DNA from: JBMYYR01 sp049609625 | GTDB lineage: Bacteria > Bacteroidota > Bacteroidia > Flavobacteriales > CAJXXR01 | Direction: 5' to 3' | Length of the DNA stretch: 35,517 nucleotides | NCBI GenBank assembly: GCA_049609625.1 | Contig: JBMYYR010000016.1 | Location: 1-35,517, forward strand | In this document: piece by piece, positions 16,303 to 24,668 of the stretch | Position numbering within the stretch: the first letter of the stretch is position 1 | Layout of the letters: each line of letters opens with the position of its first letter | Position numbers and translations under genes: made by a program | The notes under the pieces: generated by a model | The model's database searches: none | What the model saw: only the letters and a program-made list of their open reading frames with translations | What the model was told of the DNA's origin: nothing

Positions 16303-16920
16303 ATGCCGGGAATTATTGGAAAAAAAGTTGGTATGACTAGCTTGTTTGACGAAAATGGAAAAAACATTCCATGTACAGTCATACAAGCAGGTCCTTGCCA
16401 AATCACACAAATCAGAACCCTCGAATCGGATGGTTACGAGGCTATTCAACTAGCTTTCGACGAAAAGAAAGAACACCGCGAGACTAAGCCTATGGTTGGT
16501 CACTTCAAAAAAGCAGGTCAAACTCCAAAATACATTGTTAAGGAGTTTAAAAACTTTGAAGAAGAACTAAGCCTAGGTGGAGAAATCAACGTATCGCTTT
16601 TCAACGAAGGAGAATATGTCGATGTAACCGGTACATCAAAAGGAAAAGGGTTCCAAGGAGTAGTAAAGCGTCACAATTTCCGAGGAGTTGGAGATGCAAC
16701 ACATGGTCAGCACAACCGATTAAGAGCCCCAGGTTCTATTGGTGCAGCCTCATACCCAGCACGTGTATTCAAAGGAATGCGCATGGCAGGACGTATGGGA
16801 GGAGATCAAGTTAAAGTTCAAAACCTTCAAGTGATTAAGGTCGACACGGACAACAACCTTTTAATTGTTAAAGGTTCAGTTCCAGGTCCCAAGAACGCTT
16901 ACCTAACGATACAGAAGTAA
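16303..16920 (+). CDS. rplC: Ribosomal protein uL3
   Basis: 205 aa, binds near the 3' end of 23S rRNA and starts 50S assembly. The opening GIIGKKVGMTSLFDENG and the loop with RAPGSIGAASYPARVFKG are typical. The glutamine that PrmB methylates in E. coli (GSIGQ) is alanine here. The last base of the stop codon is the first base of the rplD ATG (TAATG), so translation is likely coupled. Confidence 0.99.
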   Translation: MPGIIGKKVGMTSLFDENGKNIPCTVIQAGPCQITQIRTLESDGYEAIQLAFDEKKEHRETKPMVGHFKKAGQTPKYIVKEFKNFEEELSLGGEINVSLFNEGEYVDVTGTSKGKGFQGVVKRHNFRGVGDATHGQHNRLRAPGSIGAASYPARVFKGMRMAGRMGGDQVKVQNLQVIKVDTDNNLLIVKGSVPGPKNAYLTIQK

Positions 16921-17540
16921 TGGAAATAGCAGTTTTAGACACCCAAGGAAAAGAAACTGGTCGAAAAGTAACACTTAACGACTCAGTATTTGGATTAGAA
17001 CCAAACAAGCACGTCATCTATTTAGATGTAAAGCAGTATTTGGCCAACCAAAGACAAGGTACACACAAAGCTAAAGAAAGAGCAGAAATTGTTGGAAGTA
17101 CGCGTAAAATCAAGAAACAAAAAGGTACAGGTACGGCCAGAGCAGGCTCTATTAAGAACCCATTGTTTAGAGGTGGAGGTCGAGTTTTTGGACCAAGACC
17201 ACGTTCGTATAGCTTCAAACTAAACAAGAAAGTTAAAGATTTAGCACGGCGTTCGGCGTTGAGTTCTAAGGCTTTAGATAACTCAATTCTTATAGTTGAA
17301 AACTTCTCAATAGAGAAGCCTAGCACAAAAAGTTACAAGGCGATTCTTAACAATTTAGGACTCGAAAATGAAAAAACTTTACTAGTGCTTGGAACTGAAA
17401 ATAAAAATGTATATTTGTCGACCCGAAATATTCAGAAGGCAAATATTTTAGTAGCTTCAAATCTAAATACGTATTCTATCATGAACGGTGGAAAACTTAT
17501 TATGACAGAAGAAGCTATTGAAACGTTGAACAACAAATAA
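16920..17540 (+). CDS. rplD: Ribosomal protein uL4
   Basis: 206 aa. uL4 contributes a loop to the peptide exit tunnel and in E. coli represses its own operon. The tunnel loop KKQKGTGTARAGS and the following RGGGRVFGPRPRSY are intact. Overlaps rplC by one base and precedes rplW by 7 bp. No structure resembling the E. coli S10 leader is seen upstream of rpsJ, so L4-mediated control, if present, works through a different site. Confidence 0.99.
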   Translation: MEIAVLDTQGKETGRKVTLNDSVFGLEPNKHVIYLDVKQYLANQRQGTHKAKERAEIVGSTRKIKKQKGTGTARAGSIKNPLFRGGGRVFGPRPRSYSFKLNKKVKDLARRSALSSKALDNSILIVENFSIEKPSTKSYKAILNNLGLENEKTLLVLGTENKNVYLSTRNIQKANILVASNLNTYSIMNGGKLIMTEEAIETLNNK

Positions 17541-17547
17541 GCTAACA

Positions 17548-17832
17548 ATGAGCATCATTATTAAACCAATTATCACAGAGAAGATGACCTTAGCAGAGGA
17601 AAATAACTGCTATGGCTTCGTTGTGGCAAAAAATGCGAATAAAATTCAAGTTAAGTTAGCTGTTGAAGAAGCATATAGCGTAACAGTAGAATCTGTTCGT
17701 ACAATGAATACCCCCGTTAAACGAAAAACTCGTAACACACGAGCAGGTATGGTTATCGGGAAAATCGGATCCTATAAAAAGGCGATTGTGAAACTTGCGG
17801 AAGGCGATAGTATCGACTTCTACAATATTTAA
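17548..17832 (+). CDS. rplW: Ribosomal protein uL23
   Basis: 94 aa. Protein at the exit of the peptide tunnel and docking site for trigger factor and SRP. It begins SIIIKPIITEKMTLAEE, the family opening, and contains the NTPVKRKTRNTRAG loop. Position between rplD and rplB (7-bp and 8-bp gaps) agrees. Confidence 0.98.
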   Translation: MSIIIKPIITEKMTLAEENNCYGFVVAKNANKIQVKLAVEEAYSVTVESVRTMNTPVKRKTRNTRAGMVIGKIGSYKKAIVKLAEGDSIDFYNI

Positions 17833-17840
17833 GACTGAAC

Positions 17841-18668
17841 ATGGCAGTAAGAAAGTTAAAACCAACTACTCCAGGTCAACGATTTAAAGTCATCAGTGCA
17901 TTTGATGACCTTACGACATCGACACCAGAAAAAAGCCTCTTAGCTCCTAAAAAGAGATCAGGAGGTCGTAATAACACTGGTAAAATGACTATGCGCTACA
18001 TAGGTGGTGGTCATAAAAAGCGTTATCGTATTATTGACTTTAAGAGAGAAAAACAAGGAATGGATGCAACGGTAATGACGATCGAATACGATCCGAACCG
18101 ATCAGCACGAATTGCTTTAGTTGAGTACAGCGATGGTGAAAAGCGTTATATCATCGCGCCCAATGGATTGAAAGTTGGGGCAAAAATTCAATCAGGAAAT
18201 GGTGTTGCTCCCGAAGTAGGGAACGCCCTTTACCTCTCAGAAATTCCGTTAGGAACAATTGTACACAATGTAGAGTTGAATCCTGGAGCTGGAGCTGTAT
18301 TAGCTCGATCTGCAGGCGCTTTTGCTCAACTTGTAGCACGAGAAGGTAAATATGCCATTCTTAAACTTCCTTCGGGAGAAACTCGTATGATTTTAGTAAC
18401 CTGTATCGCCACTATTGGTACAGTATCTAACTCAGAGCATGCACTTCAAAGATCAGGTAAAGCTGGTCGTTCAAGATGGCAAGGAAGAAGACCAAGGACT
18501 CGTGGTGTAGCCATGAACCCAGTAGATCACCCAATGGGAGGTGGAGAAGGACGTTCGTCTGGAGGACACCCACGATCTAGAAAAGGCCTTCCAGCCAAAG
18601 GTTATAAGACGAGATCAAAGACCAAAGCGTCATCTCGTTATATCGTTGAACGAAGAAAGAAGAATTAA
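17841..18668 (+). CDS. rplB: Ribosomal protein uL2
   Basis: 275 aa. One of the most conserved 50S proteins, near the peptidyl-transferase centre. Visible marks are MAVRKLKPTTPGQR, GGGHKKRYRIIDFKR and the C-terminal signature NPVDHPMGGGEGRSSGG with the invariant histidine, followed by KGYKTRSK. Three bases separate its stop from the rpsS start. Confidence 0.99.
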   Translation: MAVRKLKPTTPGQRFKVISAFDDLTTSTPEKSLLAPKKRSGGRNNTGKMTMRYIGGGHKKRYRIIDFKREKQGMDATVMTIEYDPNRSARIALVEYSDGEKRYIIAPNGLKVGAKIQSGNGVAPEVGNALYLSEIPLGTIVHNVELNPGAGAVLARSAGAFAQLVAREGKYAILKLPSGETRMILVTCIATIGTVSNSEHALQRSGKAGRSRWQGRRPRTRGVAMNPVDHPMGGGEGRSSGGHPRSRKGLPAKGYKTRSKTKASSRYIVERRKKN

Positions 18669-18671
18669 GCT

Positions 18672-18950
18672 ATGGGAAGATCACTAAAAAAAGGACCATA
18701 CATCCATTTTAAATTAGAGAAAAAAGTATTAGCTAACGTTGAATCGAAATCGAAAGACGTTATCAAAACTTGGTCTCGAGCCTCAATGATTTCTCCAGAT
18801 TTTGTTGGACAAACCATTGCTGTTCATAATGGACGTCAATTTATACCAGTATATGTTACCGAAAACATGGTAGGCCATAAACTAGGTGAGTTTTCTCCGA
18901 CTCGAACATATCGAGGACACGGAGGTAAGAAGAAAGATAAAAGAAGATAA
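18672..18950 (+). CDS. rpsS: Ribosomal protein uS19
   Basis: 92 aa. 30S head protein next to uS13, contacting A-site tRNA. MGRSLKKGPYIHFKLEKKV, WSRASMISPDFVGQTIAVHNG and LGEFSPTRTYRGHGG (each a usual block) identify it. Normal length; gap of 3 bp to rplB and 16 bp to rplV. Confidence 0.99.
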   Translation: MGRSLKKGPYIHFKLEKKVLANVESKSKDVIKTWSRASMISPDFVGQTIAVHNGRQFIPVYVTENMVGHKLGEFSPTRTYRGHGGKKKDKRR

Positions 18951-18966
18951 TTGTTAATTTTCACAG

Positions 18967-19389
18967 ATGTCAGTATTAAAGGAAAATAGACGAATGAAAA
19001 AGAGCGAACGCGCACTTTTACGCAAAGAAGCTAAAAGTAACGTCGCTTTTGCAAAGCTTAACAATTGCCCTACGTCTCCAAGAAAAATGAGGTTAGTTGC
19101 CGATATGGTAAGAGGACTAGAAGTAAATCAAGCTTTAGGTCTTCTGAAATTCAGTAAAAAAGAAGCTTCAGAGAGGTTAGGCAAATTGGTGTTATCTGCA
19201 ATAGATAACTGGCAAGCTAAAAACGAAGACGAGAGAATCGAAGATACGTCACTCTTTATAAAAGAAGTTTATGTAGACAGTGCACGTATGTTGAAGCGCC
19301 TTCAAACGGCTCCTCAAGGTCGAGCACATCGTATACGTAAACGCTCGAATCACGTTACATTAGTAGTAGGAACTGAAGAAGAAGCATAA
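18967..19389 (+). CDS. rplV: Ribosomal protein uL22
   Basis: 140 aa. Lines the peptide tunnel with uL4. The core begins at AFAKLNNCPTSPRKMRLVADMVRG and ends RAHRIRKRSNHVTLVVG. Compared with the roughly 110-residue E. coli protein it has an N-terminal basic extension of about 25 residues, common in Bacteroidota. The start at 18967 fits the 16-bp gap from rpsS; an alternative ATG at 18994 would remove nine residues and cannot be excluded. Confidence 0.97.
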   Translation: MSVLKENRRMKKSERALLRKEAKSNVAFAKLNNCPTSPRKMRLVADMVRGLEVNQALGLLKFSKKEASERLGKLVLSAIDNWQAKNEDERIEDTSLFIKEVYVDSARMLKRLQTAPQGRAHRIRKRSNHVTLVVGTEEEA

Positions 19390-19399
19390 TTAAGACGAC

Positions 19400-20113
19400 A
19401 TGGGACAAAAAACAAATCCAATCGGAAATAGACTGGGAATCATCAGAGGATGGGATTCAGCATGGTATGGAGGAAATGATTACGGAGATCGTTTGGCAGA
19501 AGACAACAAGATTCGTAAATACATCTCTGCTCGTCTTTCAAAGGCATCAGTATCTAAAGTGATCATCGAAAGAACACTCAAACTTGTAACTATAACAATC
19601 TGTTCGGCACGACCAGGAATTATTATCGGGAAACAAGGTTCGGAAGTTGATAAACTAAAAGTTGAGCTAAAGAAACTTACTAATAAAGATGTACAAGTAA
19701 ACATTTACGAAATTCGTAGACCTGAGCTTGATGCAAAATTAGTTGGAGACAGTATAGCAAGGCAAATTGAAGGACGTGTGTCTTTCCGTCGAGCAATCAA
19801 AATGGCCATATCAGCAGCTATGAGAATGGGAGCTGAAGGGATCAAAATTCAGATTGCAGGACGATTGAACGGTGCTGAAATGGCACGTACAGAAATGTAT
19901 AATGAAGGTAGAACTCCTTTACATACATTTCGTGCAGACATCGACTACGCTATGTGCGAAGCCCTTACTACCTATGGATTAATAGGAATTAAAGTATGGA
20001 TTTGCAAAGGCGAATTGTATGGAAAGAGAGATTTGACTCCTATCGAAACTGTTTTGACTAATAAGAAAAGCAGAGGCGGTTCGTCGAATCCACGTAGAAA
20101 GAAAAGAAAATAA
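19400..20113 (+). CDS. rpsC: Ribosomal protein uS3
   Basis: 237 aa. 30S protein at the mRNA entry site, with a KH domain (SARPGIIIGKQGSEVDKLK; the GxxG is IIGKQG) and a C-terminal domain around IKIQIAGRLNGAEMAR and EGRTPLHTFRADIDY. The basic tail GGSSNPRRKKRK ends at a TAA whose last base begins a 10-bp perfect hairpin before rplP. Confidence 0.99.
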   Translation: MGQKTNPIGNRLGIIRGWDSAWYGGNDYGDRLAEDNKIRKYISARLSKASVSKVIIERTLKLVTITICSARPGIIIGKQGSEVDKLKVELKKLTNKDVQVNIYEIRRPELDAKLVGDSIARQIEGRVSFRRAIKMAISAAMRMGAEGIKIQIAGRLNGAEMARTEMYNEGRTPLHTFRADIDYAMCEALTTYGLIGIKVWICKGELYGKRDLTPIETVLTNKKSRGGSSNPRRKKRK

Positions 20114-20135
20114 GAAGTTGCTACGAGCAACTTCT
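20113..20135 (+). promoter_or_regulatory. Perfect hairpin between rpsC and rplP
   Basis: AGAAGTTGCT (20113-20122), loop ACG, AGCAACTTCT (20126-20135): a perfect 10-bp stem immediately at the rpsC stop codon. No T tract follows (ACCTTAAGC), so it is not a standard terminator. It is the only strong hairpin seen between genes inside the ribosomal supercluster; an mRNA processing or stability site is plausible. Confidence 0.7.
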
Positions 20136-20153
20136 ACCTTAAGCTTGTAGAAC

Positions 20154-20570
20154 ATGTTACAGCCAAAAAGAACAAAATTCCGTAGAGTACAGAAAGGACG
20201 TATGAAAGGTAATGCTGGAAGAGGAAACCAGATTGCTTACGGTACATTTGCGATAAAATCGCTACAATACACATGGATGACAGCACGTCAAATTGAAGCG
20301 GCTCGTATTGCAGCCACTAGATATATGAAACGTGAAGGTCAGTTGTGGATTAGAGTATTCCCAGACAAGCCAATTACCAAAAAACCAGCCGAAGTACGAA
20401 TGGGAAAAGGTAAAGGTGCGCCAGAATATTGGGCAGCAACCGTAAAACCAGGACGTGTATTGTTCGAGTTAGAAGGCGTTTCGTATGAAGTAGCCAAAGA
20501 AGCTCTTAGACTAGCCGCGCAAAAGCTTCCTGTTACTACCAAATTTGTAGTTAGAAGAGACTTTGAATAG
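20154..20570 (+). CDS. rplP: Ribosomal protein uL16
   Basis: 138 aa. Organises the A-site side of the 50S central protuberance. MLQPKRTKFRRVQKGRMKGN, FPDKPITKKPAEVRMGKGKG (adjacent blocks) and LFELEGVS are standard. The arginine in the RVFPDKP region and the following MGKGKG loop are intact. The 40-bp gap before it holds the hairpin noted separately. Confidence 0.99.
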   Translation: MLQPKRTKFRRVQKGRMKGNAGRGNQIAYGTFAIKSLQYTWMTARQIEAARIAATRYMKREGQLWIRVFPDKPITKKPAEVRMGKGKGAPEYWAATVKPGRVLFELEGVSYEVAKEALRLAAQKLPVTTKFVVRRDFE

Positions 20571-20600
20571 TCAAGTAATTAATTTCATAAAGCGTAAAGC

Positions 20601-20783
20601 ATGAAGTTTTCAGAATTAACAGCACTTTCACTCGAAGAGTTGAAAGCAAAAGCATCGGAAAGTAAAGCGAAATTATCTCAAATGGAGATGACTCACGCTC
20701 TATCTCCGATCGAAAACCCGATGGAAATTCGCCACTTACGACGTGATATCGCCCGTATTTTAACAGCGATTTCAGCAAAGTAA
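20601..20783 (+). CDS. rpmC: Ribosomal protein uL29
   Basis: 60 aa, two-helix protein near the tunnel exit. Starts MKFSELTALSLEELKAKASE and ends with the family pattern NPMEIRHLRRDIARILTAI. Size and position between rplP and rpsQ are as expected. Confidence 0.97.
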   Translation: MKFSELTALSLEELKAKASESKAKLSQMEMTHALSPIENPMEIRHLRRDIARILTAISAK

Positions 20784-20793
20784 AACCTTAATC

Positions 20794-21048
20794 ATGGAAA
20801 GGAATTTAAGAAAAGAAAGAACCGGGGTTGTCGTTAGCGATAAGATGGATAAGTCTATCACAGTAAGTATCGAGCGACGTATAAAACACCCGATGTACGG
20901 AAAATTCGTTAAGACGACAAAGAAATTTGTTGCCCACGACGAGACGAACGATTGTAATATCGGCGATACCGTACGAATTATGGAAACCCGACCTTTAAGT
21001 AAAAGAAAGCGTTGGAGATTGGTAGAAATCCTAGAAAGAGCGAAGTAA
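20794..21048 (+). CDS. rpsQ: Ribosomal protein uS17
   Basis: 84 aa, OB-fold 30S protein important for early assembly. RNLRKERTGVVVSDKMDKS, VKTTKKFVAHDE and METRPLSKRKRWRLVEI identify it. One base separates its stop from the rplN start. Confidence 0.98.
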   Translation: MERNLRKERTGVVVSDKMDKSITVSIERRIKHPMYGKFVKTTKKFVAHDETNDCNIGDTVRIMETRPLSKRKRWRLVEILERAK

Positions 21049-21049
21049 G

Positions 21050-21418
21050 ATGTTACAACAAGAATCTAGACTAAAAGTAGCAGACAACACAGGTGCCAAA
21101 GAAGTACTCGTTATTCGAGTATTAGGTGGTACTAAAAAACGATACGCCTCAGTTGGTGATCAAATCGTTGTTACTGTGAAGCAAGCACTACCTTCGGGAA
21201 GTGTAAAGAAAGGACAAGTATCCCGCGCGGTAGTTGTACGAACCAAGAAAGAAATCCGAAGAGCTGATGGATCTTACATCCGTTTCGGAGAGAACGCTTG
21301 TGTATTGATAAACCCTACGGGAGAAATGAGAGGTACTCGTGTATTTGGGCCAGTAGCACGTGAGCTACGAGAGCACGAATTTATGAAGATCGTTTCACTT
21401 GCTCCAGAAGTATTATAA
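21050..21418 (+). CDS. rplN: Ribosomal protein uL14
   Basis: 122 aa, forms an intersubunit bridge. MLQQESRLKVADNTGAKEV, VVRTKKEIRRADGSYIRFGE (split here into usual blocks) and GTRVFGPVARELRE are canonical. Full length, no oddities. Spacing of 1 and 10 bp to neighbours suggests coupled translation. Confidence 0.99.
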   Translation: MLQQESRLKVADNTGAKEVLVIRVLGGTKKRYASVGDQIVVTVKQALPSGSVKKGQVSRAVVVRTKKEIRRADGSYIRFGENACVLINPTGEMRGTRVFGPVARELREHEFMKIVSLAPEVL

Positions 21419-21428
21419 TTAACTCAAG

Positions 21429-21743
21429 ATGAAACTACACGTAAAAACTGGTGATACAGTAAAAGTGCTTTCTGGCGTATCGAAAGGTGCTACTGGGAAA
21501 GTAACTTCTGTAGATCCTAAAAAAGGAAGAGCCATTGTTGAAGGCGTCAACATGGTCAAAAAACATCTTAAACCAAGTGCCAGCAATCCTCAAGGTAAAA
21601 TTGAAGAGATTGAAGCACCTCTATACCTTTCTAAACTTATGGTTGTTGACTCAAAAGGTCAGGCTAGCCGTATTGGTAGAAAAATGGGGGATGATGGTAA
21701 AATGGTAAGATATTCTAAAAAATCAGGGGAGGTACTTAAGTAA
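21429..21743 (+). CDS. rplX: Ribosomal protein uL24
   Basis: 104 aa. Assembly-initiating 50S protein with an N-terminal KOW motif (KTGDTVKVLSGVSKGATGKV). The EGVNMVKKHLKPS segment is typical. The ATG is preceded by TAATTAACTCAAG, with the rplN stop inside the AT-rich element. Its stop shares one base with the rplE ATG. Confidence 0.98.
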   Translation: MKLHVKTGDTVKVLSGVSKGATGKVTSVDPKKGRAIVEGVNMVKKHLKPSASNPQGKIEEIEAPLYLSKLMVVDSKGQASRIGRKMGDDGKMVRYSKKSGEVLK

Positions 21744-22294
21744 TGACTTACATTCCAAGACTAAAAGTAAAATACAACGACGAGATTAAGACTAATCTGG
21801 TTAAGGAGTTTGATTACAACAATGTAATGCAAGTCCCTAAGTTGGTAAAAATATGCATTAGCCAAGGTGTTGGTGCCGCAGTTGCTGATAAGAAATTGAT
21901 TGAAATTGCTGTAAATGAAATGACTCAAATTTCAGGACAACAAGCTGTTTCTACAATGTCTAAACGCGACATCTCTAACTTTAAGTTGAGAAAAGGCATG
22001 CCAATTGGCGCAAGAGTAACGTTGCGTGATGAGCGAATGTATGAGTTTTTAGACCGATTAATTTCTGTGTCCTTACCGGCAGTAAGAGATTTTGATGGTG
22101 TAAAAGCAAACGGATTTGATGGACGAGGAAATTATAACCTTGGGATCAAAGAACAAATTATCTTTCCTGAAATTTCGATTGATAAAATCAATAAAATTAC
22201 AGGTATGGATATTACAATCGTAACAACTGCAACGACCGATAAAGAAGCATTTGCACTCTTGAAACAATTTGGTTTTCCCTTTAAAAAGAAATAA
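21743..22294 (+). CDS. rplE: Ribosomal protein uL5
   Basis: 183 aa. Binds 5S rRNA and bridges to uS13. Diagnostic blocks: NVMQVPKLVKICISQGVG, GARVTLRDERMYEFLDRL and FDGRGNYNLGIKEQIIFPEI (each normal for the family). Overlaps rplX by one base and precedes rpsN by 2 bp. Confidence 0.99.
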   Translation: MTYIPRLKVKYNDEIKTNLVKEFDYNNVMQVPKLVKICISQGVGAAVADKKLIEIAVNEMTQISGQQAVSTMSKRDISNFKLRKGMPIGARVTLRDERMYEFLDRLISVSLPAVRDFDGVKANGFDGRGNYNLGIKEQIIFPEISIDKINKITGMDITIVTTATTDKEAFALLKQFGFPFKKK

Positions 22295-22296
22295 GC

Positions 22297-22566
22297 ATGG
22301 CAAAGGAATCAATGAAAGCGCGTGAAGTAAAGCGCCAAAAACTTGTAGACAAATACGCTGCTAAAAGAGCACAGCTCTTGGCTGATGGCGATTATGAAGG
22401 TCTACAAAAACTACCTAAAAACGCCTCGCCAGTAAGATTACATAACAGATGTAAGATTACAGGTAGACCAAAAGGGTATATGAGACAGTTTGGAATTTCT
22501 CGTGTAACATTCAGAGAAATGGCAAATTTTGGTCTTATTCCAGGAGTGAAAAAAGCAAGTTGGTAA
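22297..22566 (+). CDS. rpsN: Ribosomal protein uS14, zinc-free type
   Basis: 89 aa, the long form. It has only C52 (NRCKITGRPKGYMRQFG) and lacks the two CxxC pairs of zinc-binding uS14, so it is the C-minus type. The C-terminal REMANFGLIPGVKKASW is standard. Position after rplE with a 2-bp gap supports it as the sole housekeeping copy. Confidence 0.98.
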   Translation: MAKESMKAREVKRQKLVDKYAAKRAQLLADGDYEGLQKLPKNASPVRLHNRCKITGRPKGYMRQFGISRVTFREMANFGLIPGVKKASW

Positions 22567-22584
22567 CCGTTAATTAAGAAGAAA

Positions 22585-22983
22585 ATGGTAACAGATCCAA
22601 TCGCAGATTTCTTAACACGTCTAAGAAATGCTATCTCAGCAGGACATAGAGTAGTAGAAATACCTGCATCGAAAATGAAAAAAGAAATGTCCCGAATCTT
22701 ATTAGATAAAGGCTACATTTTGAACTATAAAGAATTAGATGACACAGCTCAAGGCGCTATCAAAATCGCTTTGAAATATCATCCCGAATCAAAGATACCA
22801 GCTATCACTAAGCTCACAAGAGTTAGTAAGCCAGGTCTTCGTAAGTATACAAGCGCAAGTGACCTCCCAAGAGTTTTGAACGGTATGGGAATCGCTATTC
22901 TTTCTACATCGCAAGGTGTGATGACAGATAAAGAAGCTCGTACGCTTAATATTGGGGGAGAAGTATTGTGTTACATTTATTAA
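22585..22983 (+). CDS. rpsH: Ribosomal protein uS8
   Basis: 132 aa. Binds helix 21 of 16S rRNA; in E. coli it represses the spc operon. DPIADFLTRLRNAISAGHR and the C-terminal STSQGVMTDKEARTLNIGGE (usual signature) are clear. TTAATTAA lies 7 nt before the ATG. I see no obvious copy of the E. coli S8 operator around the rplE start. Confidence 0.99.
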   Translation: MVTDPIADFLTRLRNAISAGHRVVEIPASKMKKEMSRILLDKGYILNYKELDDTAQGAIKIALKYHPESKIPAITKLTRVSKPGLRKYTSASDLPRVLNGMGIAILSTSQGVMTDKEARTLNIGGEVLCYIY

Positions 22984-23003
22984 CCCTTTAATTAAGAGAC
23001 AAC

Positions 23004-23552
23004 ATGTCAAGAGTAGGTAATGCACCTGTGCAGATTGTAGACGGAGTCACGGTAGACATCAAGGACAATCATGTAACAGTTAAAGGAAAACTTGGAGAGC
23101 TTTCTCAGGAATGTTCCAAACTTGTATCTGTAGCGATAGAAGATGGCGTTTTGAAAGTAGCACGAGTAAACGATACTAAAGCAGCCAAAGCACAACACGG
23201 TTTATTTAGAGCCTTAATCAATAATATGATAGTAGGCGTAAGCCAAGGTTATAAAAAAGAACTTGAATTGGTTGGGGTTGGATTTAGAGCCACAAACAAA
23301 GGACAAGAGCTTGAGTTGAATTTAGGTTATTCTCACAACATCATCTTGAAAGTAGCTGATGAAGTGAAACTAGAAACTCAAACAGATAAAGGAAAAAATC
23401 CTATCATAACCTTAAGTTCGCATGATAAGCAACTTATAGGAATGGTAGCAGCAAAAATCCGCTCTTTCCGTAAACCTGAACCTTATAAAGGAAAAGGTAT
23501 TAGATTTGTAGGCGAAGAGATAAGAACAAAAGCAGGTAAAACTGCAGGCTAA
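23004..23552 (+). CDS. rplF: Ribosomal protein uL6
   Basis: 182 aa, two repeated domains, located near the factor-binding region of 50S. SRVGNAPVQIVDGVTVDI, the central YKKELELVGVGFRA and the C-terminal KPEPYKGKGIRFVGEEIR (usual L6 signature) are visible. TTAATTAA lies 8 nt before its ATG, as with rpsH. Confidence 0.99.
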   Translation: MSRVGNAPVQIVDGVTVDIKDNHVTVKGKLGELSQECSKLVSVAIEDGVLKVARVNDTKAAKAQHGLFRALINNMIVGVSQGYKKELELVGVGFRATNKGQELELNLGYSHNIILKVADEVKLETQTDKGKNPIITLSSHDKQLIGMVAAKIRSFRKPEPYKGKGIRFVGEEIRTKAGKTAG

Positions 23553-23570
23553 TTTTATTGCAAACTAATT

Positions 23571-23927
23571 ATGGCATTCGATAAAAATTACAGAAGACAA
23601 CGAATTAAGTTTCGTATTCGAAAAAAAATATCTGGAACAGCAACAACACCGCGTTTAGCTATTTACAGATCAAACAAAGAAATCTACGCTCAGCTTATTG
23701 ATGATCAAAATGGAGTAACATTAGCTTCAGCATCCTCAAGAGAAAAGTCGATTGCTTCTTCAACAGTCAACAAAACTGAACAAGCCAAAATGGTGGGTAA
23801 AGCCATTGGTGAAAAAGCAGTTAGTGCTGGTCTCGAAACCGTTTGTTTTGACCGAGGAGGCTATTTGTATCATGGTCGTGTTAAGTCTCTTGCAGACGGC
23901 GCTCGCGAAGGTGGATTAAAATTTTAA
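23571..23927 (+). CDS. rplR: Ribosomal protein uL18
   Basis: 118 aa, 5S rRNA-binding protein. Family blocks: basic N-terminus RRQRIKFRIRKKISGTA, RLAIYRSNKEIYAQLIDD, and C-terminal CFDRGGYLYHGRVKSLADGAREGGL in consecutive parts. Four bases separate it from rpsE. Confidence 0.99.
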   Translation: MAFDKNYRRQRIKFRIRKKISGTATTPRLAIYRSNKEIYAQLIDDQNGVTLASASSREKSIASSTVNKTEQAKMVGKAIGEKAVSAGLETVCFDRGGYLYHGRVKSLADGAREGGLKF

Positions 23928-23931
23928 GGAT

Positions 23932-24456
23932 ATGTTTAAAGGAATAAAGCATATTGAGCGCGTTAAGCCATCAGGCTTAGAGCTTCAAGAAAAGTTGGTT
24001 AGTATCCAACGTGTAACTAAGGTTACAAAAGGAGGTAGAACATTTAGTTTCTCTGTTATTATGGTTGTAGGAGACCAAAATGGCGTTGTTGGATTCGGGC
24101 TTGGAAAAGCCAACGAAGTTACATCAGCTATTGCTAAAGGCATTGACGAAGCTAAGAAAAACCTAGTCAGAATCCCATTGAAAGATGGATCTGTACCTCA
24201 CGAACAGTATGGTAAGTATGGTGGAGGAAGAGTTTATATCCGTCCGGCATCTCATGGTACGGGAGTGATAGCAGGTGGTGCGATGCGTGCCGTTTTTGAA
24301 GCTGTAGGAATCCACGACATTCTTGCAAAATCAAAAGGTTCTTCAAATCCTCATAACGTTGTAAAAGCAACAGTTCGAGCACTCCTTCAATTAAGAGGTG
24401 TAAATACTATTGCTGAACAAAGAGGAGTGAGTATTGACAAAGTGTTTAACGGTTAA
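23932..24456 (+). CDS. rpsE: Ribosomal protein uS5
   Basis: 174 aa, important for decoding accuracy. SVIMVVGDQNGVVGFGLGKA, the YGGGRVYIRPASHGTGVIAG block and KSKGSSNPHNVVKAT are as expected. The region that binds spectinomycin in other species (early part, VTKGGRTFSF) shows no deletion. Its ATG follows a weak AAGGAT, one of the few purine-rich leaders here. Confidence 0.99.
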   Translation: MFKGIKHIERVKPSGLELQEKLVSIQRVTKVTKGGRTFSFSVIMVVGDQNGVVGFGLGKANEVTSAIAKGIDEAKKNLVRIPLKDGSVPHEQYGKYGGGRVYIRPASHGTGVIAGGAMRAVFEAVGIHDILAKSKGSSNPHNVVKATVRALLQLRGVNTIAEQRGVSIDKVFNG

Positions 24457-24467
24457 TCTATACAATT

Positions 24468-24650
24468 ATGGCTAGAGTAAAACTAACACAAGTACGTAGT
24501 ACGATTAGAAGACCTCAAAATCAAAAAGACACCATGCGTGCTCTAGGATTAAATAAAATCAACCAAGAGGTTGAAAAAGAAGTTAATCCGACGATTGAAG
24601 GAATGATTAATGTTGTGAAACATTTAATCCGAGTAGAAGAAGTAAACTAA
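24468..24650 (+). CDS. rpmD: Ribosomal protein uL30
   Basis: 60 aa. ARVKLTQVRSTIRRPQNQK and MRALGLNKINQEVE give the usual uL30 pattern (start with KIT.V-like strand, then the LGL turn). Lies 11 bp after rpsE and 18 bp before rplO, the invariant order. Confidence 0.97.
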   Translation: MARVKLTQVRSTIRRPQNQKDTMRALGLNKINQEVEKEVNPTIEGMINVVKHLIRVEEVN

Positions 24651-24668
24651 TTTATAAATAAGTTTAAA

